A stretch of DNA of 64,000 nt from G963665005 sp963665005 (GCA_963665005.2 CAXXTQ010000001.1:1860001-1924000), one strand, 5' to 3'; shown: positions 16,472-25,541, counted from the stretch's first letter. The notes: generated by a model not told the origin, from the letters alone. Translations and numbers: made by a program.

Positions 16472-17050
16472 TTAAATTTTTTCCTCCTTTTTTTTATAAT
16501 ATTTATACGCTTCTATACTTTTTGGGTGCAGAGCCAATCCTTTGCTGTGCACAAATTTCATAACATATTCTAAAGTCATAATCACCGCTTTGTCTATATC
16601 TTTTACGGCGAGTTTTCGAATATTCTCCACGCCTTCGAACTTTCTGCACGGCTCTATGATGTCGGCTATGTAAATAACCTTTTCGAGCATTGTCATACCC
16701 GCGCGCCCGGTGGTGTGCCAGCGTATAGCCGAAAGTATTTGCTCGTCTTTTATACCAAGCTGTTTTCGCACCATCTGCGCGCCTATCTTGCCGTGCGCAA
16801 GCTCGGGGTTAGATATTTCGAACTCATCAAGCTTTATATTATAATCGTGAGCTATATTCACAAGGCCGAATCTGCATTTGCCTTTGGCGACATCGTGCAA
16901 AAGTCCGGCGATTTGCGCCTTTTTTTCATCCGCACCAAAAATACGGGCTAAAACCACAGCCTCTTTTGATGTATTTATAGAATGCTCTAAACGTTTTTGG
17001 TCTATTCTTTTCTTTAAATAATCTATAATATCATTTTCTTGTAAATACAC
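16472..17050 (-). CDS. yqeK: HD-domain Ap4A hydrolase YqeK
   Basis: This HD-domain hydrolase has its metal site in GLLHDVAKGK (His-Asp), with HSINTSKEAVVLA before it and HTTGRAGM and YIADIIEPCR after. YqeK proteins are iron-dependent symmetrical diadenosine tetraphosphatases that give two ADP. The start is GTG after AAAGAGG. It directly follows nadD (1 bp gap) and precedes rsfS. Confidence 0.92.
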   Translation of the reverse strand: MYLQENDIIDYLKKRIDQKRLEHSINTSKEAVVLARIFGADEKKAQIAGLLHDVAKGKCRFGLVNIAHDYNIKLDEFEISNPELAHGKIGAQMVRKQLGIKDEQILSAIRWHTTGRAGMTMLEKVIYIADIIEPCRKFEGVENIRKLAVKDIDKAVIMTLEYVMKFVHSKGLALHPKSIEAYKYYKKKEEKI

Positions 17051-17051
17051 A

Positions 17052-17741
17052 TTAGCCCTCTTTGCAGTATATTTGGTTCTGGAGCAGGTAGTCGGCGACT
17101 TTTTTAGGCAAAAAAGAATCTTTCAATTTATTATCCGCGGCCATTTTTCTTATCTTTGATGACGAGATATTAGGCCCCATATCTTTTGCGATAAATATTT
17201 TCTCGCCGTATTTCTCATTTATCATACCAGCATATTGTTTTACGCCCTCTTCGTCAAGCCCCGGGCGCATAATACAAATAAAACTCGTCAATTGAATTAC
17301 TCTTTTAAAATTTCGCCAGTTGCACAGTTCAAAAAGAGTATCGGCGCCTATTATAAAGTAGTATTTTGCATTTGGATTCTTTTTTGCCAGGAATTCGAGA
17401 GTATCGACGGTATAGGTAAATCCTTTTCGACATAGCTCGACAGGGTTTACAGAAAACCGTTTTTCGTTCTCTATGGCTAAGTTTATCATTTCAAGCCTAT
17501 GGTTTCTAGGAGCAATATATTCTTTTTGTTTATGCGGAGGAGTGCCCAGAGGCAAAAATACGACCTCTCCAAGCGAGAACTCATACAAAGCTATATAGGC
17601 CATATCAATATGCCCGTTATGTATTGGATTGAACGTGCCGCCAAGAAGACCGATTTTATTTTGACTGAACCGCAGGCCTTTTGTTTCGAGGCTAGAAAAC
17701 TCAGCATAATCGAAAAAATTATCACCTTTCATGATAAGCAT
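17052..17741 (-). CDS. nadD: Nicotinate-nucleotide adenylyltransferase
   Basis: NadD joins nicotinate mononucleotide and ATP to make deamido-NAD. The nucleotidyltransferase signature GGTFNPIHNGHI is clear, and SSSKIRKMAADN near the C-terminus is the ISSTxIR-type motif. An N-terminal extension of about 30 residues precedes the usual start. The first in-frame codon is TTG 17777; ATGs at 17741 and 17732 are more plausible, but neither has a good ribosome binding site, so the start is uncertain. It is first in the nadD-yqeK-rsfS operon. Confidence 0.92.
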   Translation of the reverse strand: MLIMKGDNFFDYAEFSSLETKGLRFSQNKIGLLGGTFNPIHNGHIDMAYIALYEFSLGEVVFLPLGTPPHKQKEYIAPRNHRLEMINLAIENEKRFSVNPVELCRKGFTYTVDTLEFLAKKNPNAKYYFIIGADTLFELCNWRNFKRVIQLTSFICIMRPGLDEEGVKQYAGMINEKYGEKIFIAKDMGPNISSSKIRKMAADNKLKDSFLPKKVADYLLQNQIYCKEG

Positions 17742-17826
17742 TATATACCAGCCGAAATCCTTTAACAAGATGTGCAAGTATATAAATTAGTAATGTGGCA
17801 AAAATATATACAAAGGGGTGATAACC

Positions 17827-18693
17827 ATGAATAAAAGACTTCTAAGGTATTATAAAAAAAAGATGTACGGCGGGAGATCGCTTGCTGCAAGGCTGATAGA
17901 CCTGGTTTTTTTCAGAGCGGTAATTTTCATAATACTGTTTTTTGCGGCCTTTTATATATTAAGGTCTCTTACGCTAGCTTTGCTCATATCGGTCTTTATA
18001 ACGGCAGCCGTAAGTTTTGCTGTTGCAATCATCAAAAGAAAAAAAGCCTTAAAGTTCATGGAAAAAGATTTATTGCGTATTAAGAAAAAATGTCTGCTCG
18101 AAACGCTTACATTTATGAGCAAAGAGGAATTTGCAAAATATATAAATTCTCTTTTTGAAAATAAATTTGAAAAAATTGAGTTAACCAGCGATGGTTTTAC
18201 TGCGCAATATGATAAAAAGGCAGCATATGTTTTGCATAATTACCCAAGCGGAAAATGTGAAGCTGAAAGAGTACTTGCAATTTTAAGAAGTTTTGAAAAA
18301 AACAAAGATGTGCTTATAATATCGCTTTGTGAGTTTACCGAGGACGCTAAAAAAATGTGCGCACGGCTGCCCGGCAGAATAGAGCTTATACCGGGAAGCG
18401 AAGTCCTGAAAATTGCAGGCGAAAGAAAAATGCTGCCCGATGAAAAAACAGCGCAGGAAAATGCAAAAAAAGAAATGGAAGAAAAGATAATTACCTTTGA
18501 AGAATTTAAAAAAACAGCATTTAGCCGTGTCAAGATAAAAGGATATATCATATGTGGTATAGCGATTATGTGCTGGCCGCTAATATCAGGTTTTAAGTTT
18601 TATTATCCGTTAATCGCGCTTTTATGTTTTGCGCTTGCAATATTCACTTATAAAAAAAGCAAAACGCAAAAACAAAACAGGCAGCCGGGGTAA
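17827..18693 (+). CDS. Two-TM membrane protein with Mrr-like domain
   Basis: Two hydrophobic helices (about residues 28-68) are followed by a soluble domain and another hydrophobic pair near the C-terminus. The soluble domain has the layout of Mrr-type restriction-endonuclease folds: FAKYINSLFENKFEKIELTS at the front, and VLIISLCEFTEDAKKMCARLPGRIELIPGSEVLKIA, which fits the strand-helix-strand end of Mrr domains. The usual D...ExK nuclease residues are not evident, so it is probably not a nuclease. The ATG at 17827 has GGGGTG just upstream. It lies between nadD (divergent) and rny. Confidence 0.55.
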   Translation: MNKRLLRYYKKKMYGGRSLAARLIDLVFFRAVIFIILFFAAFYILRSLTLALLISVFITAAVSFAVAIIKRKKALKFMEKDLLRIKKKCLLETLTFMSKEEFAKYINSLFENKFEKIELTSDGFTAQYDKKAAYVLHNYPSGKCEAERVLAILRSFEKNKDVLIISLCEFTEDAKKMCARLPGRIELIPGSEVLKIAGERKMLPDEKTAQENAKKEMEEKIITFEEFKKTAFSRVKIKGYIICGIAIMCWPLISGFKFYYPLIALLCFALAIFTYKKSKTQKQNRQPG

Positions 18694-18702
18694 CATCTTG
18701 AC

Positions 18703-18731
18703 TTGACAAAAGCTCTGTCAGATAATAAAAT
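18703..18731 (+). promoter_or_regulatory. Promoter of rny
   Basis: TTGACA at 18703-18708, a 17-bp spacer and TAAAAT at 18726-18731. It would give a leader of roughly 200 nt before the rny start. Confidence 0.65.
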
Positions 18732-18801
18732 TATCATGATTTCTAATGTTGAAGGATTATTATTACATTAATTTATAGATTTTTCATAATTAGCTATCTA
18801 T

Positions 18802-18906
18802 ATGCATTGAAATAGAGTAAGCTTGTAATTTTTTTTGCAGGATTATAAATGACAGTGTGAAAACATCATGCATGATTTTATGCATTTTGTTTTTACCCTT
18901 ATGCAT
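18802..18906 (+). repeat. Four ATGCAT sites in the rny leader
   Basis: The self-complementary hexamer ATGCAT occurs at 18802, 18868, 18880 and 18901 within the untranslated leader. It could pair with itself in the RNA or act as a protein site. No function is known to me. Confidence 0.5.
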
Positions 18907-18938
18907 AACATAATTTAATAGGGAGGTGCTACATCTAA

Positions 18939-20477
18939 GTGGATATTTTGCTGATAGTACTACCTCTGGCTGCAATAATAATCGGCGCGTTTTTAGGATA
19001 TATATACAGAAGAAGCGTTGCCGAAGCAAAAGTAGGCAGAGCGGAAGATTCCGTTAAAAGGCTTGTGTCGGATGCACAGAAAAAAGCCGAAGCGGTTAAG
19101 AAAGAAACAGTTCTTGAAGCCAAAGAAGAAATCCACATTTTGAGAAGCGAATTTGAAAAAGAATCTAAAGACAGACGTAGTGAAATTCAGAGAATAGAGA
19201 GAAGAATATCTCAGCGGGAAGAAACACTGGATAGAAAAATAGCGGGTATTGAAGCTAAAGAAGACCAGATAAACAAGCGTTTGACAGAAACTGCTAAGAA
19301 GAAAGAAGAGATAGAAGAAACTGTTAAAAAGCAGCTTGAACAGCTCGAGAACATATCCAGTATGACTACCGATGAAGCAAAAGAGCTTTTGCTAGAAAAA
19401 GTTGAGCAGGAAACAAGACGCGAAATGGCGGTATATGTCAGAGAGATTGAAAACAAGGCGAAAGATGAGGCCGATAAAAAATCAAGAGACATTATAGCCA
19501 ACGCGATACAAAAATATGCGGCGGACCATGTCGCGGAAAATACGGTATCCGTTGTTCCTCTGCCCAGCGATGAGATGAAGGGAAGAATAATAGGGAGAGA
19601 AGGGCGCAACATACGCGCGCTCGAAACTGCTACCGGTATTGATTTGATAATAGATGATACACCCGAAGCGGTAATACTCTCAGGTTTTGACCCTATAAGA
19701 AGAGAAATAGCGCGAATAGCTCTTGAAAAACTTATCATAGACGGAAGAATTCATCCGGCCCGTATAGAAGAGATGGTCAAAAAGGCACGCAAAGAGGTTG
19801 ATAACGAAGTTCGCGAAACAGGAGAACAGGCGGCTTTCGATGTTGGTATACATAATCTGCATATAGAGCTCATAAAACTGCTCGGCAGGCTCAAATACCG
19901 TACCAGCTACGGACAAAATGTTTTAAAACATTCACTTGAAGTAGCGCACCTCAGCGCTGTTATGGCGGCAGAACTCGGCGCAAACGTAAAACTTGCAAAA
20001 CGCGGGGGATTGCTGCACGATATAGGAAAAGCAGTTGACCACGAAGTTGAAGGTCCTCATATACAGATAGGCGCAGACTTAGCCAAAAAATACGGCGAAA
20101 GCAGCGACGTTATACACTGTATACAGGCGCATCACGGAGATATTGATGCTAAAACTGTAGAAGCTGTGCTTGTACAGTCTGCCGACGCTATATCAGCCGC
20201 AAGGCCGGGCGCAAGAAGAGAAACTCTCGAAAACTACATCAAACGTTTAGAAGCTTTAGAAGAAATCGCAAACTCATTCTCAGGTGTTGAAAAATGCTAT
20301 GCCATACAGGCAGGCAGGGAAGTTCGGATAATGGTCAAACCTGAGGATGTGGATGATGCAGGAATGCATCTGATGGCAAAGGATATTGTAAAGAAAATCG
20401 AAAAAGACCTGGATTATCCCGGTCAGATAAAAGTAAATATTATTCGCGAGACAAGGTCTGTAGATTTCGCAAAGTAA
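18939..20477 (+). CDS. rny: Ribonuclease Y
   Basis: RNase Y is the membrane-bound endoribonuclease that starts mRNA decay in Firmicutes. The 512-residue protein has an N-terminal TM helix (ILLIVLPLAAIIIGAFLGYIY), a long coiled coil (residues 30-190) and a KH domain with GRIIGREGRNIRALE. The HD domain follows with LLHDIGKAVDHE and QAHHGDIDAKT. The start is GTG, 10 bases after GGGAGGTG. It is followed by a strong terminator and has its own promoter and long leader. Confidence 0.97.
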   Translation: MDILLIVLPLAAIIIGAFLGYIYRRSVAEAKVGRAEDSVKRLVSDAQKKAEAVKKETVLEAKEEIHILRSEFEKESKDRRSEIQRIERRISQREETLDRKIAGIEAKEDQINKRLTETAKKKEEIEETVKKQLEQLENISSMTTDEAKELLLEKVEQETRREMAVYVREIENKAKDEADKKSRDIIANAIQKYAADHVAENTVSVVPLPSDEMKGRIIGREGRNIRALETATGIDLIIDDTPEAVILSGFDPIRREIARIALEKLIIDGRIHPARIEEMVKKARKEVDNEVRETGEQAAFDVGIHNLHIELIKLLGRLKYRTSYGQNVLKHSLEVAHLSAVMAAELGANVKLAKRGGLLHDIGKAVDHEVEGPHIQIGADLAKKYGESSDVIHCIQAHHGDIDAKTVEAVLVQSADAISAARPGARRETLENYIKRLEALEEIANSFSGVEKCYAIQAGREVRIMVKPEDVDDAGMHLMAKDIVKKIEKDLDYPGQIKVNIIRETRSVDFAK

Positions 20478-20483
20478 GATTTC

Positions 20484-20520
20484 AAGAAGAGCCGCCGTAC
20501 TAGGCAGCTCTTCTTTTTTT
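20484..20520 (+). terminator. Intrinsic terminator after rny
   Basis: An AAGAGCCGCC / GGCAGCTCTT stem with one mismatch, followed by seven T. Confidence 0.85.
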
Positions 20521-20535
20521 GTAAGGAGTAAAAAA

Positions 20536-21444
20536 ATGGTAGATATTGCCGATTCGCATTGCGATTATTTGGCGTATTGTATGTTGGGCAGCGAAAAGGG
20601 GCGGCTTTTTGACCATGCCGATTTGATGCGCATGAAAAAAGGCGGCGTGGCGATACAGGTTTTCGCAGTTTGGGTTCCCGCGGAAAGTAAAGACGCGTGG
20701 CAATGCGGCCTGGAACAAATAAACTGCCTTGAAAGCTTTATTCAAAGCTCACAAGGCGGTATTAAGCTGTGCAAAGAGAAGCAAGATGTAAAGGACGGCA
20801 AAGGCATAAAAGCGATTCTCGCGATAGAGAGCGGGGAGAGCATTGACTGTTCCGTAGAGCGAATAGAGCAGGTATACAAACGCGGTGCTCGAATGCTAAG
20901 CCTTACATGGAACGGAGAAAATGAATTTGCGAGTGGCTGCGGCAGTATCGGCGGTTTGAAAGAAAAAGGGAAAGACGCCGTAGCTGAATTAGACAGATTG
21001 AGCATAGCGCTTGATTTATCGCATATAAACGAACAGGGTTTTTGGCAAGCTGTGGATTTATACAATGGCGCTCCGTGCGCGTCGCATTCGTGCGTTTACG
21101 ATTTAGTGCAAAGCCAGAGAAATTTAAAGAACGATCAGATAGACTGTATTATCGAGAAAAACGGATATATTGGTATAAACTTTTATACCGAGTTTTTAAA
21201 GGGAAGGTATGCAGGCATTGACGATATTCTGGACCATATTGAATTTATATTAAACCGAGGCGGAAATAATAATGTTGGGTTCGGATCAGATTTTTGCGGG
21301 ATACAGTACACTCCAAAGGGGCTCGATTCCGCTTCCGATTTTCAAAAAATTCCCGAGGCAATGATGCGCCGCGGATACAACAATGATTTGATACGTAAAA
21401 TTTGTTATGGTAATTTTGCGCAATATATATTAAAATTTCTTTAG
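20536..21444 (+). CDS. Membrane dipeptidase family (M19) metallopeptidase
   Basis: This renal-dipeptidase-type TIM barrel binds two Zn. Visible metal ligands are the His and Asp of ADSHCDYL near the N-terminus, the Glu of AIESGES, the His of DLSHINEQGFW, a HSC motif and the Asp of GFGSDFCGI. The enzymes hydrolyse dipeptides, often with D-residues. There is no signal peptide, so it is cytosolic and may act in peptide salvage. The ATG follows AAGGAG. purB begins 21 bp downstream in the same direction. Confidence 0.9.
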   Translation: MVDIADSHCDYLAYCMLGSEKGRLFDHADLMRMKKGGVAIQVFAVWVPAESKDAWQCGLEQINCLESFIQSSQGGIKLCKEKQDVKDGKGIKAILAIESGESIDCSVERIEQVYKRGARMLSLTWNGENEFASGCGSIGGLKEKGKDAVAELDRLSIALDLSHINEQGFWQAVDLYNGAPCASHSCVYDLVQSQRNLKNDQIDCIIEKNGYIGINFYTEFLKGRYAGIDDILDHIEFILNRGGNNNVGFGSDFCGIQYTPKGLDSASDFQKIPEAMMRRGYNNDLIRKICYGNFAQYILKFL

Positions 21445-21464
21445 ACATTAAAAGGGGAAAAAGA

Positions 21465-22895
21465 ATGAATAATTTATACGAAAATCCATTGATATCACGT
21501 TACGCCTCAAAGCAGATGAGCGAAAATTTCTCTGATGATAAGAAATTTCGAACTTGGAGAAAGCTTTGGATAGCGCTTGCCGAGTGCGAAAAAGATCTGG
21601 GCGTCAATATAACGGACGCGCAGATAGAAGAAATGAAACGCTATGAGGACGATATCAATTATGATGTAGCAATAGAGCGCGAAAAAGTTGTAAGGCATGA
21701 CGTAATGTCGCACGTATACGCTTACGGGCAGCAGTGCAAAAAAGCAAAGCCTATTATACACCTTGGCGCGACGAGCTGTTATGTAGGCGACAACACCGAT
21801 CTTATAGTTATACATGACGCTCTGAAAATGGTTAAAACCAAACTCGTCAATGTTCTTTCTAATTTATCGCAGTTTGCTTTAGAATATAAGGATTTACCTA
21901 CTTTGGGATTCACGCATTATCAGCCGGCGCAGCTTACGACCGTGGGGAAACGTGCAACACTTTGGATGCAGGAGCTTTTGCTCGATTTAAATGAGATAGA
22001 TAATATTTTGGATAGTTTTCGTCTTCGCGGTGTTAAAGGTACTACCGGCACGGGAGCGAGTTTTCTGTCACTTTTTGACGGAGATGCGAAAAAAGTAATG
22101 CAGCTTGATAAAGCGGTATGCAAAAAGCTCGGGTTCAATGAGTCGTACGCCGTAACGGGTCAGACGTATCCCAGAAAATTCGATACTATTGTTTTAAATG
22201 CGCTTTCACTGCTGGCACAGAGCGCATATAAATTCAGCAACGATTTAAGGCTGCTGCAAAATTTAAAAGAGATAGAAGAGCCGTTTAATAAAAAGCAGAT
22301 AGGCTCGTCTGCAATGGCTTACAAGAGAAACCCCATGAGAAGCGAAAGAATGGGCGCGCTTTGCAGGTTTGTGCTGTCTATGCCCATAAACGCGGCTGTG
22401 ACGGCTTCTACGCAGTGGTTTGAGCGTACGCTTGACGATTCAGCAAACAGGCGTTTGACAATACCACAGAGCTTCCTGGCGATTGACGCTATACTTAACC
22501 TTTATCTTAACATTACACAAGGTATGGTCGTTTACGAGAATGTCATCAAAAAAAGGGTAAACGAAGAACTGCCGTTTATGGCGACAGAAACTATACTTAT
22601 GGAAGCGGTAAAACGCGGCGGCGACAGGCAGGAGCTTCACGAGCTTATACGCAAATATTCCATGCAGGCAGGCGAAAGGGTAAAAGCGCAGGGGCTTGTT
22701 AACAATCTTTTGGATTTGATAAAAAAAGATAAGGCGTTCGGACTTTCTGAAAATGAGATTGACGAACTTATAGACGCTAAAAAGTTTACAGGGTGTGCAA
22801 GTATCCAGACGCAAAACTTTATAGATATGCATATTGAGCCAATTCTAAAAAAATATGATAGTAGTCTGGGAATAAAGGGCGAAATAAACGTATAA
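21465..22895 (+). CDS. purB: Adenylosuccinate lyase
   Basis: PurB removes fumarate from adenylosuccinate and SAICAR in purine synthesis. The fumarase/aspartase superfamily signature GSSAMAYKRNPMRSERM is intact (flexible loop Ser at about residue 282), as is HLGATSCYVGDNTDL in the first conserved region. At 476 residues it is the longer form seen in Clostridia and eukaryotes. The ATG follows AAAAGGGG. An intrinsic terminator starts at the stop codon. Confidence 0.96.
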   Translation: MNNLYENPLISRYASKQMSENFSDDKKFRTWRKLWIALAECEKDLGVNITDAQIEEMKRYEDDINYDVAIEREKVVRHDVMSHVYAYGQQCKKAKPIIHLGATSCYVGDNTDLIVIHDALKMVKTKLVNVLSNLSQFALEYKDLPTLGFTHYQPAQLTTVGKRATLWMQELLLDLNEIDNILDSFRLRGVKGTTGTGASFLSLFDGDAKKVMQLDKAVCKKLGFNESYAVTGQTYPRKFDTIVLNALSLLAQSAYKFSNDLRLLQNLKEIEEPFNKKQIGSSAMAYKRNPMRSERMGALCRFVLSMPINAAVTASTQWFERTLDDSANRRLTIPQSFLAIDAILNLYLNITQGMVVYENVIKKRVNEELPFMATETILMEAVKRGGDRQELHELIRKYSMQAGERVKAQGLVNNLLDLIKKDKAFGLSENEIDELIDAKKFTGCASIQTQNFIDMHIEPILKKYDSSLGIKGEINV

Positions 22896-22927
22896 AAAAA
22901 GCGCCTGTAATTGCGGCGCTTTTTTAC
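22895..22927 (+). terminator. Intrinsic terminator after purB
   Basis: An AAAAAAGCGCC / GGCGCTTTTTT stem with a short loop. It is nearly symmetrical, so it may also stop transcription from the tRNA-Trp gene on the other strand. Confidence 0.9.
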
Positions 22928-22938
22928 GTTGCTTATGT

Positions 22939-23014
22939 TGGCAGGGGAGACGCGACTCGAACACGCAACCGTCGGTTTTGGAGACCGATGCTCTACCAAT
23001 TGAGCCACTCCCCT
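22939..23014 (-). tRNA. tRNA-Trp (CCA)
   Basis: The minus strand folds as a cloverleaf with acceptor AGGGGAG/CTCCCCT and anticodon stem TCGGT/ACCGA around loop CTCCAAA (anticodon CCA). The T-loop is GTTCGAGTC, the discriminator is G, and CCA is encoded. Confidence 0.97.
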
Positions 23015-23072
23015 TTAGCAGACAAACGTTATTATAATAAAATTGCATTGCCAAGTCAATAGGAGGTTTTAC

Positions 23073-23885
23073 ATGAAGCAAAATAAACTGGGGTTTATAG
23101 GTGCCGGAAATATGGCACAAGCGATAATTAAGGGCGCGCTGGTAAATAATGTTATTAATTCGGATAATATATACGTTTATGATATTGACGAAAAGAAATT
23201 AGAAGATCTGAAAAACAGCCTTGGAATAAATGCGGCTGAGAGTATAGACGATTTATGCGAAAAGTGTGATATTATGCTTCTTGCGGTAAAGCCGAATGTA
23301 ATGGGCGATGTTTTAAATCAGATAAAGAATCATTCAAATGACATACCTGTTATATCTATCGCGGCCGGATGGAGCGCCGGTAAAATAAAAGATATTATAG
23401 GTAAAAACAGCCGCGTTCTTCGGCTTATGCCAAATACTCCGCTTTTAGTGGGGGAGGGCATGAGCGTTTTTGAGAGTCCGTGCAGTTTATCGGAATCTGA
23501 AATTAAATTTGCGGAAACGCTTTTTGCCGCTCTTGGGAAGGTCGAATATGCACCGCTATCGCTCATGGATGCAGTAACGGCGGTATCGGGAAGCGGGCCT
23601 GCATATTTTTTCATGTTTATTGAGGCACTTTCGGACGCCGGCGCAAAGCTTGGGCTAGAAAAAGAACAAGCGTTAACGCTTGCTGCCCAGACTGCGCTGG
23701 GTGCGGCAAAAATGGTGCTGGAAACGCGGCAAGACCCGGGCGCGCTAAAAGACGCTGTATGTTCGCCGGGCGGTACTACAATAGAAGCGGTCAAATCGTT
23801 CGAAGAAAACGGGCTGCATGAGATAGTAGGCGAAGCGGTGGAAAAATGCGCCGCAAAATCAAAATACCTGTCCGAAAAGAGTTGA
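23073..23885 (+). CDS. proC: Pyrroline-5-carboxylate reductase
   Basis: ProC catalyses the last step of proline synthesis, reducing P5C with NAD(P)H. The Rossmann motif is GFIGAGNMAQAIIKG at the N-terminus. LRLMPNTPLLVGEGMS and the signature AVTAVSGSGPAYFFMFIEAL are intact, as is the C-terminal CSPGGTTIEAV. The ATG at 23073 with AGGAGG 6 bases upstream is chosen over the longer frame from 23043. It gives 270 residues, the standard length. rnhA follows after 2 bp. Confidence 0.97.
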   Translation: MKQNKLGFIGAGNMAQAIIKGALVNNVINSDNIYVYDIDEKKLEDLKNSLGINAAESIDDLCEKCDIMLLAVKPNVMGDVLNQIKNHSNDIPVISIAAGWSAGKIKDIIGKNSRVLRLMPNTPLLVGEGMSVFESPCSLSESEIKFAETLFAALGKVEYAPLSLMDAVTAVSGSGPAYFFMFIEALSDAGAKLGLEKEQALTLAAQTALGAAKMVLETRQDPGALKDAVCSPGGTTIEAVKSFEENGLHEIVGEAVEKCAAKSKYLSEKS

Positions 23886-23887
23886 TT

Positions 23888-24331
23888 ATGAAAAAGATAA
23901 TCATATATACGGACGGCGCGTGCTCGTTTAATCCTGGCCCCGGGGGATGGGCAGCAGTGCTTAAATATAAGGGCGCAGAAAAGCAGATAAGCGGCTTTGA
24001 GAAAGAAACGACAAACAACCGTATGGAACTAAGAGCAGTACTGGAAGCGCTAAAAGCGTTAAAAGAGCCTTGCAGTGTTATAGTGCATACCGACAGCGCG
24101 TATATATACAATGCTTTTACAAAAGGTTGGATATATAATTGGCAGAACAACGGCTGGAAAACGACGGCTAAAAAACCGGTCGAGAATCAGGATCTCTGGA
24201 AAGAAATATTGCAGCTTACAAAAACGCATAAGGTAACATGGAAAAAGGTAAAAGGGCATTCGGACGATAAATATAACAACATTTGCGACGAATTAGCGAG
24301 AAAAGCTATTAAAAACGGAATAGAGAAGTAA
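23888..24331 (+). CDS. rnhA: Ribonuclease HI
   Basis: This enzyme cuts the RNA strand of RNA-DNA hybrids. The catalytic acids are visible: Asp in IYTDGACSFNPGPGG, Glu in NNRMELRAVLEAL, Asp in VHTDSAYIYNAF and a final Asp in KGHSDDKYNN. Its 147 residues match the type 1 enzyme with the basic-protrusion helix region KGWIYNWQNNGWK. The ATG is 2 bp after proC, with a modest AAAGAG site inside proC, so the two are co-transcribed. Confidence 0.96.
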   Translation: MKKIIIYTDGACSFNPGPGGWAAVLKYKGAEKQISGFEKETTNNRMELRAVLEALKALKEPCSVIVHTDSAYIYNAFTKGWIYNWQNNGWKTTAKKPVENQDLWKEILQLTKTHKVTWKKVKGHSDDKYNNICDELARKAIKNGIEK

Positions 24332-24333
24332 AC

Positions 24334-24382
24334 ACAACTATGCGTAAAAGACAAGTTTTGCGCATAGTTGTTGCTATTTTTA
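24334..24382 (+). terminator. Intrinsic terminator after proC-rnhA
   Basis: An ACAACTATGCG / CGCATAGTTGT perfect 11-bp stem with a 16-base loop, then a T-rich tail. Confidence 0.75.
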
Positions 24383-24435
24383 GGTAAATATGCGATAATA
24401 GGCTTGAAAAAAGCTATTTATAACAGGTAATTTTA

Positions 24436-25473
24436 ATGTCTAAGTCAAGCAAAACAGAATTAAATGTACAAAAAACAAATAAGCTGCGCAATGTGCTCTC
24501 CACACTGCCTAGGTTTTGTTTAGATTTTTTCAGAAGCATGAATTCTAATACTTCGCTGTTAACGCGTATAAATTATGCTTACGACCTGCGAATTTTTTTT
24601 TCGTTTTTAGAAACCGAACTCGGCAAAGATATTTCTAATATGTCTGCCCGAGATCTTCAGAATTTAACTCTTACTGATTTCGAAGTCTTTTTAGAATACC
24701 TTTCTTTATACTATAAAAATGATACAGTCGTAGAAAATAATGAAAAAGGAATTGCAAGAAAACTTTCATCCGTCAGAGCGATGTACAAATACTATTATAA
24801 AAAAGAAGTTATAGACAGCAATATAACGACTAAACTTGAAACACCGAAAATCCACGAAAAACCGATTTTGCGCCTGGATAATCAGGAAGCATTGGCGTTG
24901 CTTAATGCCGTTGATACCGGCGAAGGCCTGTCAAAGAGCCAGCAAAAATACCATAAAAAGACAAAAGTGCGTGATTATGCTATTATAGTACTGTTTTTAA
25001 CTACAGGAATTCGCATAAGCGAGCTTTGTGCGCTAGATGTAAGCGATTTTGATTTTAAAAACAATTCTTTTAAAGTTTTAAGAAAAGGCGGGAATGAAGT
25101 TCTTTTATATTTTGGTGCAGAAACGAGCCTTGCGCTTAACCTGTATATAGAAGAGAGAAAAACCAAGGCAAATTATTCTTCCGACTCCCCCATGTTCTTA
25201 TCTTTACAGAAAAAAAGAATGAGTGTTCGCGCTCTTCAGGAGATTGTGAAAAAGTACGCTAGAATTGCAGTTCCTTTAAAAAGCATATCTGCTCATAAAT
25301 TAAGAAGCACATACGGTACGATGCTATATAAGGAAACGGGAGATATTTATTTGGTTGCAGATGTTCTTGGCCATAAAGACGTAAATACAACAAGAAAGCA
25401 TTACGCGGCTATCGATGAAGATAGGCGAAAGTCCGCAGCTTCTGCGGTAAAAATAAACAACAAGAAGGAATAA
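24436..25473 (+). CDS. Tyrosine recombinase, XerC/D-like
   Basis: The 345-residue recombinase has an N-terminal SAM-like core-binding domain (residues 25-125) and a catalytic domain. The active-site residues are R in TGIRISELCALDVSDFD, H and R in SAHKLRSTYGTMLY, H in LGHKDVNTTRKHY and the Tyr of that motif. It may be the chromosome dimer resolvase of this organism, as solitary Xer genes beside lexA occur in Clostridia (recalled context). The ribosome binding site is weak. Its stop codon abuts the SOS box of lexA. Confidence 0.85.
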   Translation: MSKSSKTELNVQKTNKLRNVLSTLPRFCLDFFRSMNSNTSLLTRINYAYDLRIFFSFLETELGKDISNMSARDLQNLTLTDFEVFLEYLSLYYKNDTVVENNEKGIARKLSSVRAMYKYYYKKEVIDSNITTKLETPKIHEKPILRLDNQEALALLNAVDTGEGLSKSQQKYHKKTKVRDYAIIVLFLTTGIRISELCALDVSDFDFKNNSFKVLRKGGNEVLLYFGAETSLALNLYIEERKTKANYSSDSPMFLSLQKKRMSVRALQEIVKKYARIAVPLKSISAHKLRSTYGTMLYKETGDIYLVADVLGHKDVNTTRKHYAAIDEDRRKSAASAVKINNKKE

Positions 25474-25485
25474 GAACATACGTTT
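25474..25485 (+). promoter_or_regulatory. LexA (SOS) box
   Basis: GAACATACGTTT matches the Gram-positive SOS operator pattern GAAC-N4-GTTY. It lies 8 bp upstream of the -35 of lexA. It implies LexA autoregulation. Confidence 0.7.
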
Positions 25486-25493
25486 GATTTTCG

Positions 25494-25522
25494 TTGACAG
25501 ACGAAACGATATTTGATATTAT
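25494..25522 (+). promoter_or_regulatory. lexA promoter
   Basis: TTGACA at 25494-25499, a 17-bp spacer and TATTAT at 25517-25522, 19 bp before the start codon. Confidence 0.8.
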
Positions 25523-25541
25523 AAATTGAGGTGATTGCAAA

